Assembly: GCF_036320965.1 (NCBI RefSeq)
Contig: NC_092249.1
Span: 11,481,447 to 11,545,446, forward strand
DNA length: 64,000 nucleotides
Source of the DNA: Panulirus ornatus
Taxonomy: Eukaryota; Arthropoda; Malacostraca; Decapoda; Palinuridae
Reading direction: 5' to 3'
Shown here: one piece after another, positions 47,659 to 58,878 of the stretch
How positions within the stretch are numbered: the first letter of the stretch is position 1
Layout: every line of letters begins with the position of its first letter
Translations under genes and position numbers: made by a program
Notes under the pieces: model-generated
Seen by the model: the letters and a program-made list of their open reading frames with translations, nothing else
What the model was told of the DNA's origin: nothing
Databases searched by the model: none

Positions 47659-48026
47659 CCTATATCTGCCACTCTATCATCAAACACATTCAACAAACCT
47701 TCAAAATACTCACTCCATCTCCTTCTCACATCCCCACTACTTGTTATCACCTCCCCATTTGCGCCCTTCACTGAAGTTCCCATTTGCTCCCTTGTCTTAC
47801 GCACTTTATTTACCTCCTTCCAGAACATCTTTTTATTCTCCCTAAAATTTAATGATACTCTCTCACCCCAACTCTCATTTGCCCTCTTTTTCACCTCTTG
47901 CACCTTTCTCTTGACCTCCTGTCTCTTTCTTTTATACATCTCCCACTCAATTGCATTTTGTCCCTGCTAAAATCATCCAAATGCCTCTCTCTTCTCTTTC
48001 ACTTATAATCTTACTTCTTCATCCCA

Positions 48027-49012
48027 TCACTCACTACCCTTTCTAATCAACCCACCTCCCACTCTTCTCATGCCACAAGCATCTTTTGCGCAATCCATCA
48101 CTGATTCCCTAAATACATCCCATTCCTCCCTCACTCCCCTTACTTCCATTGTTCTCACCTTTTTGCATTCTGTACTCAGTCTCTCCTGGTACTTCCTCAC
48201 ACAAGTCTCCTTCCCAAGCTCACTTACTCTCACCACCCTCTTCACCCCAACATTCACTCTTCTTTTCTGAAAACCCATACAAATCTTCACCTTAGCCTCC
48301 ACAAGATAATGATCAGACATCCCTCCAGTTGCACCTCTCAGCACATTAACATCCAAAAGTCTCTCTTTCGCGCACCTGTCAATTAACACGTAATCCAATA
48401 ACGCTCTCTGGCCATCTCTCCTACTTACATACGTATACTTATGTACATCTCGCTTTTTAAACCAGGTATTCCCAATCACCAGTCCTTTTTCAGCACATAA
48501 ATCTACAAGCTCTTCACCATTTCCATTTACAACACTGAACACCCCATGTATACCAATTATTCCCTCAACTGCCACATTACTCACCTTTGCATTCAAATCA
48601 CCCATCACTATAACCCGGTCTCGTGCATCAAAACCACTAACACACTCATTCAGCTGCTCCCAAAACACTTGCCTCTCATGATCTTTCTTCTCATGCCCAG
48701 GTGCATATGCACCAATAAATACCCATCTCTCTCCATCAACTTTCAGTTTTACCCATATTAATCGAGAATTTACTTTCTTACATTCTATCACATACTCCCA
48801 CAACTCCTGTTTCAGGAGTACTGCTACTCCTTCCCTTGCTCTTGTCCTCTCACTAACCCCTGACTTTACTCCCAAGACATTCCCAAACCACTCTTCCCCT
48901 TTACCCTTGAGCTTCATTTCACTCAGAGCCAAAACATCCAGGTTCCTTTCCTCAAACATACTACCTATCTCTCCTTTTTTCACATCTTGGTTACATCCAC
49001 ACACATTGAGAC
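48027..49012 (-). pseudogene. RTE endonuclease, open through the whole domain (copy V)
   Basis: This long open stretch covers the complete endonuclease: L-S-E-M-K-L-K-G (Thr of S-E-T-K changed), G-A-Y-A-P-G-H-E-K-K, V-M-G-D-L-N-A-K, V-N-G-N-G-E-E-L, D-Y-V-L-I-D-R and S-D-H-Y-L-V, then the linker V-R-E-E-W-D-V-F-R-E-S. The frame ends at I-R-K-G-S-E-stop, where others read S-E-W-W-D-E. The apparent upstream extension to 49070 is flanking AT-rich DNA, not element. Confidence 0.83.
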
Positions 49013-49073
49013 ACATATATACATTTATAAATAAATATAAATGTACATTTATAAATACATTTATATACATTTA

Positions 49074-49670
49074 TTGTATGGTTGCGATGCGTGGACTATG
49101 GATAGAGTTGTGCGCAGGAGGATGGATGTGCTGGAAATGAGATGTTTGAGGACAATGTGTGGTGTGAGGTGGTTTGATCGAGTAAGTAACGTAAGGGTAA
49201 GAGAGATGTGTAGAAATAAAAAGAGCGTGGTTGAGAGAGCAGAGAGGGTGTTTTGAAATGGTTTGGTCACATGGAGAGAATGAGTGAGGAAAGATTGATC
49301 AAGAGGATATATGTGTCGGAGGTGGAGGGAACGAGGAGAAGAGGGAGACCAAATTGGAGGTGGAAAGATGGAGTGAAAAAGATTTTGTGTGATCGGGGCC
49401 TGAACATGCAGGAGGGTGAAAGGAGGGCAAGGAATAGAGTGAATTGGAGCGATGTGGTATACCGGGGTTGACGTGCTGTCAGTGGATTGAATCAAGGCAT
49501 GTGAAGCGTCTGGGGTAAACCATGGAAAGCTGTGTAGGTATGTATATTTGCGTGTGTGGACGTATGTATATACATGTGTATGGGGGTGGGTTGGGCCATT
49601 TCTTTCGTTGTTTCCTTGCGCTACCTCGCAAACGCGGGAGACAGCGACAAAGCAAAAAAAAAAAAAAAAA
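49074..49670 (+). mobile_element. RTE-like LINE copy W, short 3' insertion with 15-bp flanking repeats
   Basis: Plus-strand young-type copy starting at codons for Y-G-C-D-A-W-T-M-D-R-V-V and including the C-terminal tail (open 49253-49471, ending V-V-Y-R-G stop), short 3' UTR and a pure A tail (49654-49670). The 15-base sequence catttataaatacat occurs at 49046-49060 and immediately after the A tail at 49671-49685, consistent with a target-site duplication plus about 13 extra bases at the 5' joint. Confidence 0.85.
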
Positions 49671-49702
49671 CATTTATAAATACATATAAATGTATATATG
49701 AG

Positions 49703-50395
49703 AGGTAGGCAGATTAAAAAGTGTGGTGAGTGCTGGGATGAAGAAGTGAAGTTGTTAGTGAAAGAGATGAGAAAGGCATTTGGATGATATTTGCAGGGAA
49801 GTAGTGGAAATGATTGGGAGATGTATATAAGAAAGCAGCAGGAGGTCAAGAGAAAGGTGCAAGAGGTGAAAAAGAGGGTAAATGAGAGTTGGGAGAGAGA
49901 GTTTCATTAAGTTTTAGGGAGAATAAATGGATGTTCTGGAAGGAGGTAAATAACGTGCATAAGACAAGAGATCAAATGGGAACATGAGTGAAGGGGGCAA
50001 GTGGGGAGGTATTAACAAATAGTGATGAAGTGAGTATTTTGAAAGTATACTGAATTAATTTGATGATAGAGTGGTAGATATAGGGTGTTTTGGTCGGGGT
50101 GGTGTGTGGTCAGGGAGAATGGTTTGGTAAACAGAGAAGAGGTAGTGAAGGCTTTGTGGAAGGTGAAAGCCTGCAAGGCAGCACGATTGGATGGTATTGC
50201 TTGGATTTATTAAAAAAGGTCGTGACTATGTTGATTGGTTGGTAAGGATATTCATTGTATATATGGATCATGGTGAAGTGGTTGAGGATTGGCGGAATAC
50301 ATGCATAGTGCCATTGTACAAAAGCAAAGGAGATAAAGATGAGTGTTCAAACTACAGAGGCATAAGTTTGTTGAGTATTCTTGGGGAATTATATT
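49703..50395 (+). mobile_element. Old RTE linker and RT fragment X
   Basis: Plus-strand diverged fragment from the linker (R-Q-I-K-K-C-G-E-C-W-D-E) to S-N-Y-R-G-I-S-L-L-S-I-L. Numerous indels. Its right edge is interrupted at 50395 by copy Y in the opposite orientation. Confidence 0.78.
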
Positions 50396-50397
50396 AT

Positions 50398-52675
50398 TTA
50401 TTTTACTTTGTCGCTGTCTCCCGCGTTAGCGAGGTAGCACAGGGAAACAGATGAAAGAATGGCCCAACCCACGCACATACACATGTATATACATGCACGT
50501 CCACAAACACAAATATACATACCTATACATCTCAATGTATACATATATATATACACACACAGACATGTACATATATACATAGGTACATAATTCATACTGT
50601 CTGCCTTTATTCATTCCCATCGCCACCCCGCCACACTTGAAATAACAACTCCCTCCCTCCGCATGTGCACAAGGTATCGCTAGGAAAATAAAACAAACGT
50701 CACATTCGTTTACATTCAGTATCTAACTGTTATGTAAAATGCAAAGAAACCACAGCTCCCTTTCCACATCTAGGCCTCACAGAACTTTCCATGGTTTACC
50801 CAGACGCTTCATATGCCCTGGTTCAATCCACTGACAGCACGTCGACCCCAGTATACCACATCGTTCCAATTCACTCTATTTCTTGCACACCTTTCACCCT
50901 CCTGCATGTTCAGGCCCCGATCACTCAAAATCTTTTTCACTCCATCTTTTCACCTCCAATTTGGTCTCCCACTTCTCCTCATTTCCTCCACCTCTGACCC
51001 ATATATCCTCTTGGTCGATCTTTCCTCACTCATTCTCTCCATGTGACCAAACCATTTCAAAGCACCCTCTTCTGCTCTCTCAACCACACTCTTTTTATTA
51101 CCATACATCTCTCTTACCCTATTATTACTTACTCAATCAAACCACCGCACACCACATATTGTCCTTAAACATCTCATTTCCAGCACATCCACCCTCCTCC
51201 GCACAACCCTATCTATAGCCCATGCCTCACAACCATATAACATTGTTTGAACCACTATTCCTTCAAAATACCCATTTTTTCTCTCTGAGATAATGTTCTC
51301 GACTTCCACACATTCTTCAACGCCCCCAGAACTTTTGCCCCATCCTGTGACTCACTTCCGCTTCCATGGTTCCATCCACTGCCAAATCCACTCCCAGATA
51401 TCTAAAACACTTCACTTCCTCCAGTTTTTCTCCCTTCAAACTTACCTCCTAATTTACTTGTCCTTCAACCCTACTGAACCTAATAACCTTGCTCTCATTC
51501 ACATTTACTCTCAGTTTTCTTCTTCCACACACTTTACCGAACTCAGTCACCAACTTTTGCAATTTCTCATCCGAATCAGCCACCAGTGCTGTATCATCAG
51601 CGAACAACTGACTCACTTCCCAAGCCCACTCATCCAAAACAGACCGCACACTTATTCCTCTCTCCAAAACTCTAGCATTCACCTCCGTAACAACCCCATT
51701 CATAAACAAATTAAACAACCATGGAGACATCATGCACCCCTGCTGCCAACCGACATTCACTGGAAGCAAATCACTTTCCTCTCTTCCTCCTCATACACAT
51801 GCCTTAAATCCTCTATGAAAACTTCTCATTGCTTCTAGAAATTACTTACCACACCATATACTCTTAATACCTACGATAGAGCATCTCTATCAACTCTATC
51901 ATATGCCTTCTCCAGATCCATAAATACTACATACAAATCCATTTGCTTTTCTAAGTATTTCTCACATACATTCTTCATAGCAAACACCTGATCCACACAT
52001 CCTCTACCACTTCTGAAACCACAATGCTTCTCCCCAATCTGATGCTCTGTACATGCCTTCATCCTCTCAATCAATATCCTGCCATATAATTTCCCAGGAA
52101 TACTCAACAAACTTATACCTCTATAATTCAAACACTCACCTTTATCCCCTTTGCCTTTGTACAATTGTGCCAATCCTCAGGCACTTCACCATGAACCATA
52201 CATACATTGAATATCCTCACCAATCAGCCAACAACACAGTCACCCTGTTTTTTAATAATTTCCACTGCAATACCATCCAAACCCGCAGACTTGCCAGCTT
52301 TCACCTTCCGCAAAGCTTTCACTACCTTTTCTCTGTTTACCAAACCAATTTCCCATTTGTTCTCTTATCTTATGCTTTTTATTTACCTCCTTCCAAAACA
52401 TCTATTCATTCTCCCTAAAATTTAATGATACTCTCTCACCCCAAGTCTCATTTGCCCTCTTTTTCACCTCTTGCACCTTTCTCTTGACCTCTTGCCTCTT
52501 TCTTTTATACATCTCCCAGTCATTTGCACTATTTCCCTGCAAAAATCGTCCAAATGCCCCTCTCTTCACTACCAACCTTACTTCTTCATCCCACCACTCA
52601 CTACCCTCTCTAATCTCCCTACCTCCCACCTTTCTCATGCCACAAGCATCTTTTGTGCAAGCCATCACTGCTTGG
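50398..52675 (-). mobile_element. RTE-like LINE copy Y, 5' truncated in the linker
   Basis: Minus-strand copy with terminal 3' block (50405-50440), long 3' UTR to about 50815, tail and RT (50815-52330) and linker (52402-52668). Open stretches 51449-51769 (L-F-A-D-D-T) and 51871-52173 (fingers, motif A). It stops at the C-A-K/C-T-K-D-A-C-G linker block and joins fragment Z tail outward. Confidence 0.82.
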
Positions 52676-53118
52676 GGAGTTCAGTGGTGTAAATGTAAAT
52701 GGTATAGAACTTGTAGATTTGTGCGCTGAAAAAGGACAGGTGATTGGTAATACCTGGTTTAAAAAGAAAGATATACATAAGTATACATATGTAAGTAGGA
52801 GAGATGGCCAGAGAGCATTATTGGATTATGTGTTAATTGACAGGCACGCGAAAGTGAGACTTTGGGATGTTAATGTGCTGAGAGGGGCAACTGGGAGGAT
52901 GTCTGATCATTATCTCGTGGAGGTGAAGGTGAAGATATATAGGGTTTTCAGAAAAGAAGAGAGAATGTTGGGGTGAAGAGAGTGGTGAGAGTAAGTGAGC
53001 TTGGAAAGGAGATGTGTGAGAAAGTACCAGGAGAGATTGAGTGCAGAATGGAAAAAGGTGAGAGCAAATGACATAAGGGAAGTGGGGGAGGAATGGGATG
53101 TATTTAGCTACTGAGTAT
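52676..53118 (+). mobile_element. RTE endonuclease fragment Z
   Basis: Plus-strand fragment encoding E-F-S-G-V-N-V-N-G-I-E-L-V-D-L-C through D-Y-V-L-I-D-R and S-D-H-Y-L-V to the linker. An open stretch covers 52653-52976, then a frameshift. It ends at gggatgtatttag. Confidence 0.8.
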
Positions 53119-53138
53119 AATAAAAATATTATTCCTGG

Positions 53139-53856
53139 GGATACAGGAGGGCGGGAAACCCTCCCCACCTTGTATTTCATTTTCTAAAAAGGGAAATAGA
53201 AGAAGGAGAAAAGAGGCGAGTACTCATCCTCCTCAAAAGCTCAGATTGGGGTGTCTGAATGTGTGTGGATGTGACCAAGATGAGAAGAAAGGAGAGACAG
53301 GTAGTATTTCTGAGGAAAAAACCTGAATGTTCTGGCTCTGAGTGAAACAAAGCTTAAGGGTAAAGGGAAACAATGTTTTGGGAAAGTCTTGAGAGTAAAG
53401 GTAGGACAAGAGTTAAGGAAGGAGTAGCATTACTACCGTAACAGGAGTTGTGGGAGTATGTGACAGAGTGTAAGAAGTTAATTCTAGATTGATGTGGGTT
53501 AAACTGAAAATGGTTGGTGAGAGATGGGTGATTATTGGTGCTTATGCACCTGGTCATGAGAAGAAAGATCATGAGAGGCAAGGGTTTTGGGAACAGCTGA
53601 GTGAGTTAGTCAGCAGATCTGATACACAAGACCATGTTTTAGTGATGGGGGATTTAAATTCAAAGGTGAGTAACTTGACAGTTAAGGGAATAATTGGAGT
53701 ACATAGGGTATTATGTGTCATCAATTGAAATAGTGAAGGGCTTGTGGATTAGTATGTTGAAAAAAGACTGGTGATCGGGAATGCCTGATCCAAAAAGAGA
53801 GATATACATAAGCGCATGTGAGAAGGAGAGATTGTCAAGGCATTACTAGATTACAT
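53139..53856 (+). mobile_element. RTE 5' UTR and endonuclease fragment AA
   Basis: Plus-strand fragment starting at the family 5' end (ttcctggggatac) with 5' UTR and the endonuclease in several frames (53489-53728 open: G-A-Y-A-P-G-H-E-K-K, V-M-G-D-L-N-S-K). It stops where a minus-strand RT fragment begins. Confidence 0.8.
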
Positions 53857-54500
53857 CTCTTACCCTTATATTACTTGCTCGGTCAAACCACGTCACACCA
53901 CATATTGTCCTCAAACATTTCATTTCCAACACATCCACCCTCCTCTGTTCATCCCTATTCATGGCCCATACCTTCCAACCATATAACACTGTCGGAACTA
54001 CAATTCACTCAAACATACCAATTTTTCCTCTCAGAGATAACGTTCTCTCCTTCCACACATTCTTCAATGCTCCCAGAACCTTCGCCCCCTCCACCATCCT
54101 GTGACTCACTTCCGCTTCCATAGTTCCATCTGCTGCTAAATCCACTCCCAGATATCTAAAACACTTCACTTCCTCCAGTTTTTCTCCATTCAAACTTATT
54201 TCCCAATTAACTTGTCCCTCAACCCTACTAAACCTAATAACCATGCTCTTATTTTCATTTACTCTCAGCTTTCTTCTTTCACACACTTTACCAAACTCAG
54301 TCACCAACTTCAGTTTCTCACCCGAATCAGCCACCAGCACTCTATCATCGGCTAACAACAACTGACTCACTTCCCAAGCCCTCTCATCCACAACACACTG
54401 CTTACTTGCCCCTCTCTCCAAAACTCTTGCATTCACCTCCCTAACAACCCTATCCATAAACAAATTAAACAACCATAAAGACATCACGCATCCCTGCCGC
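53857..54500 (-). mobile_element. RTE RT fragment BB
   Basis: Minus-strand fragment spanning V-R-E (thumb) back to the R-Q-G-C-V-M-S block of motif B, including L-L-L-A-D-D-R in place of L-L-F-A-D-D-T. Open stretch 54005-54589, partly reading into the next fragment. Both edges join plus-strand endonuclease pieces. Confidence 0.8.
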
Positions 54501-55560
54501 TCAGGGTAAAAGGGAAGAGTAGTTTGGGAATGTCTTGGAAGTAAAGTCAGGGGTTGGTGAGAGGATAAGAGCAAAGGAAGGAGTAGCACTCCTTCTGAAG
54601 CAAGAGTTGTGGGAACATGTGATAGAGTGTAAGAAAGTAACCTCTAAATTTATATGGTTAAATAGAAAGTGGATGGAGAGAGATGGGTTACTATTGGTGC
54701 TTATGCACCTGGTCATGAGAAGCAGCAGCTGGGAGCAGCTAAGTGACTGTGTCAGCAGCTATCATCTACAAGATCAGGTTATAGTAATGGGTGATATGAG
54801 TACAAAGGTGAGTAATGTGGCAGTTGAGGGTATAATTGGTGTACATGGGGTGTTCAGTGTTGTTAACGGAAATGGTAAAGAACTTGTGGATTAATGTGCA
54901 TAAAAAGGACTAGTGATTGGGAATACCTGGTTTAAAAAAGAATATACATAAGTATATGTATGTGATTATGAGACACGGCCAGAGGGCATCATTGGATTAC
55001 TTGTATTTGATAGGCGTGTGAAAGAGAGACTTTTGGATGTTAATGTGCTGGGAGGGGTGAAGATTTGTGGAGGTTTTCAGAAAAGAAGAGAGAATGTTGG
55101 AGAGAGGAGAGTAGTGAGAGTGAGTGAGTTTGGAAAAGAGACTTGTGTGAGGAAGTACCAGGAGAGATCAAGTGTAAAATGGCAAAAGGAGAGAGCAAAT
55201 GACTTATGGGGAGTGGGGGAGGAATGGGATGTATTTAGGGAAGCAGTCATGGCTCGCACAAAAGATGCATGTGGCATGAGAAAGGTGGGAGGTGGGGAGA
55301 TCAGAAACGGTAGTGAGTGATGGGATGAAAAAGTAAGATTGTTGGTGAAAGAGAAGAGAGAGGCATTTGGACGTTTTTGCAGTGAAGTAGTGCAAATGAA
55401 TGGGAGATATATAAAAGAAAGAGGCACAAGGTCAAGAGAGAGGTGCAGGAGGTGAAAAAGAGGGCAAACAAGAGTTGGGGCAAGAGAGTATCATTAAATC
55501 TTAGGGAAAATAAAAAGATGTTTTGGAAGGAGGTAAATAAAGTGCATAAGACAAGAGAAC
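54501..55560 (+). mobile_element. RTE endonuclease and linker fragment CC
   Basis: Plus-strand fragment from G-K-G-E-E-W-F-G-N-V-L (54501) through the endonuclease (54535-54894 open) and linker (55018-55320) to N-K-V-H-K-T-R-E (55560). An internal deletion removes the S-D-H-Y-L-V block (L-G-G-V-K-I-C-G). Inactive. Confidence 0.8.
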
Positions 55561-55725
55561 CTCCTCGTGTGACTCCTAATTCTTTATCCCATTTTAGAAA
55601 GTTAAAATACAAGGAGGAGAGGGTCTCTGCCCCCCCGGCTCCCATCTCCTTTAGTCGCCTTGTACAACACGTGAGGAATGCATGGGAAGTATTCTTTGTT
55701 CCATATCCACAAGGATATATATATA
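55561..55725 (-). mobile_element. RTE 5' end fragment DD
   Basis: Minus-strand piece holding only the RTE N-terminal codons and 5' UTR, ending at the family 5' terminus (attctttgttccatatccac). It is joined to fragment CC at its left and to a PLE 3' end at its right after a short TA tract. Confidence 0.78.
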
Positions 55726-55801
55726 TATATTGGAAAGGACCACAATTTTGCACGTGATCAAGATATTCCTATGAGTCCACGGGGAAAACGAAACACGAAA
55801 A

Positions 55802-55847
55802 GTTCCCAAGTGCACTTTCGTGTAATAATCACATCATCAGGGGAGAC
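55802..55847 (-). ncRNA. Hammerhead-ribozyme-like core in the PLE1 3' UTR
   Basis: On the minus strand: ctccc, then ctgatga (55834-55840), a helix II candidate gtg-loop-cac, gaaa (55816-55819), a very short helix III gt-gc-ac, tt at the expected cleavage position, then ggga, which can pair with tccc just before ctgatga. This is the layout of minimal type I hammerheads, which are known from Penelope-like elements. One unpaired base at the start of helix II is a weakness. Cleavage is not shown. Confidence 0.5.
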
Positions 55848-55946
55848 ACAAGAGAGAAATATAACAGTCAGTTGATATACATCGAAGAGACGAAGCTAGG
55901 ACGCCATTTGGTAAACATGTGATTGTCCACAACATACAACGAGCAT

Positions 55947-56381
55947 TCATAAACTTATCATTTTACAAATCTTATCAACAATAAAGTTATCTAATTTGTA
56001 TAGACCATCACTAATATTAAGATTATAATTCTTTGTGTATTTAAAAATAGAAGATTCACTGATATTTCTCTTGGTAATAGAGTTAGAGTTAATAACTGAG
56101 ATGGCGTTACTCCAGTCAATACGATGATCACAGTTTTTAACATGATTAAACAAGGCATTTGATTCTTGTCCCATTCTTATACTACATTTAAGTTGCTTAA
56201 GTCTAACAGAAAGATCCATACCAGTCTGACCAACATAAAATTTATCCCAGTTTCCACAAGGCACTTTATACATGCATCCAAGAGAATTTTCTGGTGAATT
56301 CCTGATTAAGATATTCTTTATAGTATTATTGTTGCTAAAGGCAACATTTACTTTAAAGGATTTAAGCAACCTGGGAAGCAA
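55947..56381 (-). pseudogene. GIY-YIG endonuclease domain of PLE1
   Basis: A 144-codon stretch contains L-G-C-M-Y-K-V-P-C-G-N-W-D-K-F-Y-V-G-Q-T-G, matching the PLE version of the GIY-YIG nuclease (tyrosines in Y-K-V-P-C and F-Y-V-G-Q-T-G). It continues with R-L-K-Q-L-K-C-S-I-R-M-G and N-A-L-F-N-H-V-K-N-C-D-H, and ends K-M-I-S-L stop. The enzyme nicks DNA for PLE insertion. The second Cys of the Cys-pair block is Trp here (C-G-N-W versus C-G-N-C in PLE2). The frame is shifted relative to the preceding RT. Confidence 0.82.
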
Positions 56382-56790
56382 AGTAAAATTATCATTAAAA
56401 GGGAGAACTCTAAAAGATTCTTGGTGTCAATGGGAGGTTTGGGCTCAACTCTATAAAATGATTTCTTTGCTAACTTAAGGGATTTATCATTGAAAGATCT
56501 AGGGTACTTTAACTTAGATCCAATAGAATATATCTTCTCAAACTCATCATCAATAAACTCTGGACTGCAAATACGTAATGCCCTAAGGAACATCGATTGA
56601 AATGATGATAATCTAACTCTGTCATGATGAGATGAGTAATAATGGATATATGAGCATACATTGGTGGGTTTTCTGTATATGCTAAACTTAAACTTGTTTC
56701 CTTGTCTATGGATCATGCAATCTAAAAATGGTAACATACCATTATTTTCATTTTCTACAGTAAATTTGATGGAAGGTACTAAATTGTTAA

Positions 56791-57552
56791 GTTTTTTTTT
56801 TTCGGTCTCCCGCGTTTGCGAGGTAGCGCAAGGAAACAGACGAAAGAAATGGCCCAACCCACCCCCATACACATGTATATACATACCTCAACACATGCAA
56901 ATATACATACCTACACAGCTTTCCATGGTTTACCCCAGATGCTTCACATGCCCTGATTCAATCCACTGACAGCACGTCAACCCCGGTATACCACATCGAT
57001 CCAATTCACTCTATTCCTTGCCCTCCTTTCACCCTCCTGCATGTTCAGGCCCCGATCACACAAAATCTTTTTCACTCCATCTTTCCACCTCCAATTTGGT
57101 CTCCCACTTCTCCTCGTTCCCTCCACCTCCGACACATACATCTTCTTGGTCAATCTTTCCTCACTCATTCTCCCCATGTGCCCAAACCATTTCAAAACAC
57201 CCTCTTCTGCTCTCTCAACCACGCTCTTTTTATTTCCACACATCTCTCTTACCCTTACGTTACTTACTCGATCAAACCACCTCACACCACACATTGTCCT
57301 CAAACATCTCATTTCCAGCACATCCATCCTCCTGCGCACAACTCTATCCATAGCCCACGCCTCGCAACCATACAACATTGTTGGAACCACTATTCCTTCA
57401 AACATACCCATTTTTGCTTTCCGAGATAATGTTCTCGACTTCCACACATTCTTCAAGGCTCCCAGGATTTTCGCCCCCTCCCCCACCCTATGATCCACTT
57501 CCGCTTCCATGGTTCCATCCGCTGCCAGATCCACTCCCAGATATCTAAAACA
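56791..57552 (-). mobile_element. RTE copy EE inserted in PLE1, 5' truncated
   Basis: Minus-strand young-type RTE: T run (56793-56802), short 3' UTR, C-terminal tail and thumb (ORF 56977-57594 reads through the joint), truncated at K-C-F-R-Y-L-G. The uninterrupted PLE2 shows that 14 bases of target are missing at the joint, and no target-site duplication is seen. Confidence 0.87.
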
Positions 57553-57761
57553 TTTGTAAATTTTCATTTGTTGGCCAAACACAAAGAGCATCATTTACAT
57601 ACCTAAACCAAATTGCATTAGAAGGTAAGATCTTCTTTAGGAATTTTGTTTAAAAAAATTCCATATAAAGAGTACTTAGTACAGGTGAAAGAGGGTTACC
57701 CATTGCCATACCAAATTTTTGAGCATAATATAATCTCCATTAAATTGAAATACACAGTCTT

Positions 57762-58292
57762 TTATACAAATTTTATCAGTTCAGTGAAATTAGACTTTGA
57801 AACAGGTAAGTGAATATCATCCAAGACATCAAATAAATATTCTAAAAGGTCATCAACTGAAACTTTAGTGAAAAGTGAGGAAACTTCAAAGCTAACTAGT
57901 TTGAAATCAAAATTAACATTGATATTGTTTATCTTGTTGACCAAATCTACATTGTTCATGATATTAGAATTTGGTGCTTTACCCACTAAAGGGCTTAATA
58001 AAGAAACTAACCATTTTGACAATTTATACATGATGGAGCCTACTGAACTCACTATGGTTCTTGCTGGAAAGTTCTGTTTATGTGTTTTGAAAAGTTCATA
58101 CATATATGGCAATGAAGGAGACAAAGATGACAAACTTTTGATAAGAGAAATGTTACCTTTCAACAAGTTCATTTCTTTATTGAAGTGAGAATTAACTGCT
58201 TCTAAGGGATTTTTACTAAGTTTAGAATATGTTGTGTTATCATTTAGAAGATCATTCATTTTAGATAAATAGTTACTTTTGTCTAAAATCAC
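57762..58292 (-). pseudogene. PLE1 reverse transcriptase, N-terminal part
   Basis: A 176-codon stretch: L-D-K-S-N-Y-L-S-K-M-N, L-P-Y-M-Y-E-L-F-K-T-H-K, F-P-A-R-T-I-V-S-S-V-G-S (fingers block typical of Penelope RT) and V-S-F-E-V-S-S-L-F-T-K-V in the motif A region. The usual Asp of motif A reads Glu (F-E-V-S-S-L) in all three copies visible here. It ends L-I-K-F-V stop by frameshift relative to the following codons (C-I-K-D-C-V-F-Q-F). Confidence 0.8.
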
Positions 58293-58878
58293 AACAGTGT
58301 TAGCCTTATCTACTTTAGTAATATGTAAATCCTTGTCTTTTTTTTAGGGTGTTTAATAGCTCTTATGAATCTTTTAGGGCAATTAGCTTCCAATGGTTTT
58401 GCCAAACTGGCATACACTAAACTCTTACAGATATTAATATCATCATTACTTAAATTACTCTATTTTTCTAAATTACAAAAAGACTGTGACATCAACACAG
58501 CTGGCTTCTCTGTTAGAGCACACAAAACTTGAACCATAGCCTAATGCACACAAGGAATCTTTATCTATTTGTTTATCAGACAGGTTTACCACAAAAGATG
58601 GGTTTGTGTTCTTGTTCCAGTCGCTGTTTTTAATAAGATGGTCTAACTTATGATTTAGTGACACTTGTAGCCTATTGCATTCTTTCCTTAATTCATCGTA
58701 GCAATAGTCCAACATCCGGCTCTTCTATTACTTCTCTACAAGCTGTCCTGGACTTTCTCCTTTCGTTACTGCTTTCTCCAAATCGCTAATCAAGGCTCAC
58801 CAACTGAAGTTACAATTTGAATTCCTTAGAAAATGCCTTGATGAACAAGTGATGCCATGATCTGTCCTACCTCAATGT

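Larger units (their letters stand above)
45894..49012 (-). mobile_element. RTE-like LINE copy V, young, nearly complete
   Basis: Minus-strand copy with a short-type 3' UTR (45898-46075), C-terminal tail, RT, linker and endonuclease, ending at L-N-V-C-G-C-N-Q (about 49012). The 5' UTR and the first residues of the ORF are missing. It is tail to tail with fragment U. Few lesions separate its open stretches: 46081-46347, 46372-47010, 47035-47658, 47604-47939, 48027-49012. Confidence 0.88.
55733..58725 (-). mobile_element. Penelope-like element PLE1, interrupted by an RTE
   Basis: Minus-strand element: 3' UTR (55733-55946), GIY-YIG endonuclease (55947-56381), RT C-terminal half (56348-56790), an inserted RTE (56791-57552), then RT N-terminal half (57553-58300) and upstream codons to M-L-D-Y-C (58725). 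There it meets a second PLE head to head. The RT catalytic block reads Y-V-N-D, having lost an Asp. Penelope elements carry RT and GIY-YIG in one ORF, as seen here. Inactive through several lesions. Confidence 0.85.

Noticed and set aside
55765..55800. A second hammerhead on the plus strand (tatgagtccacgggg then cgaaac)
   Set aside because: It resembles a hammerhead helix II and gaaa block, but ctgatga reads cctatga and no plausible cleavage helix was found. The minus-strand core is a better match.
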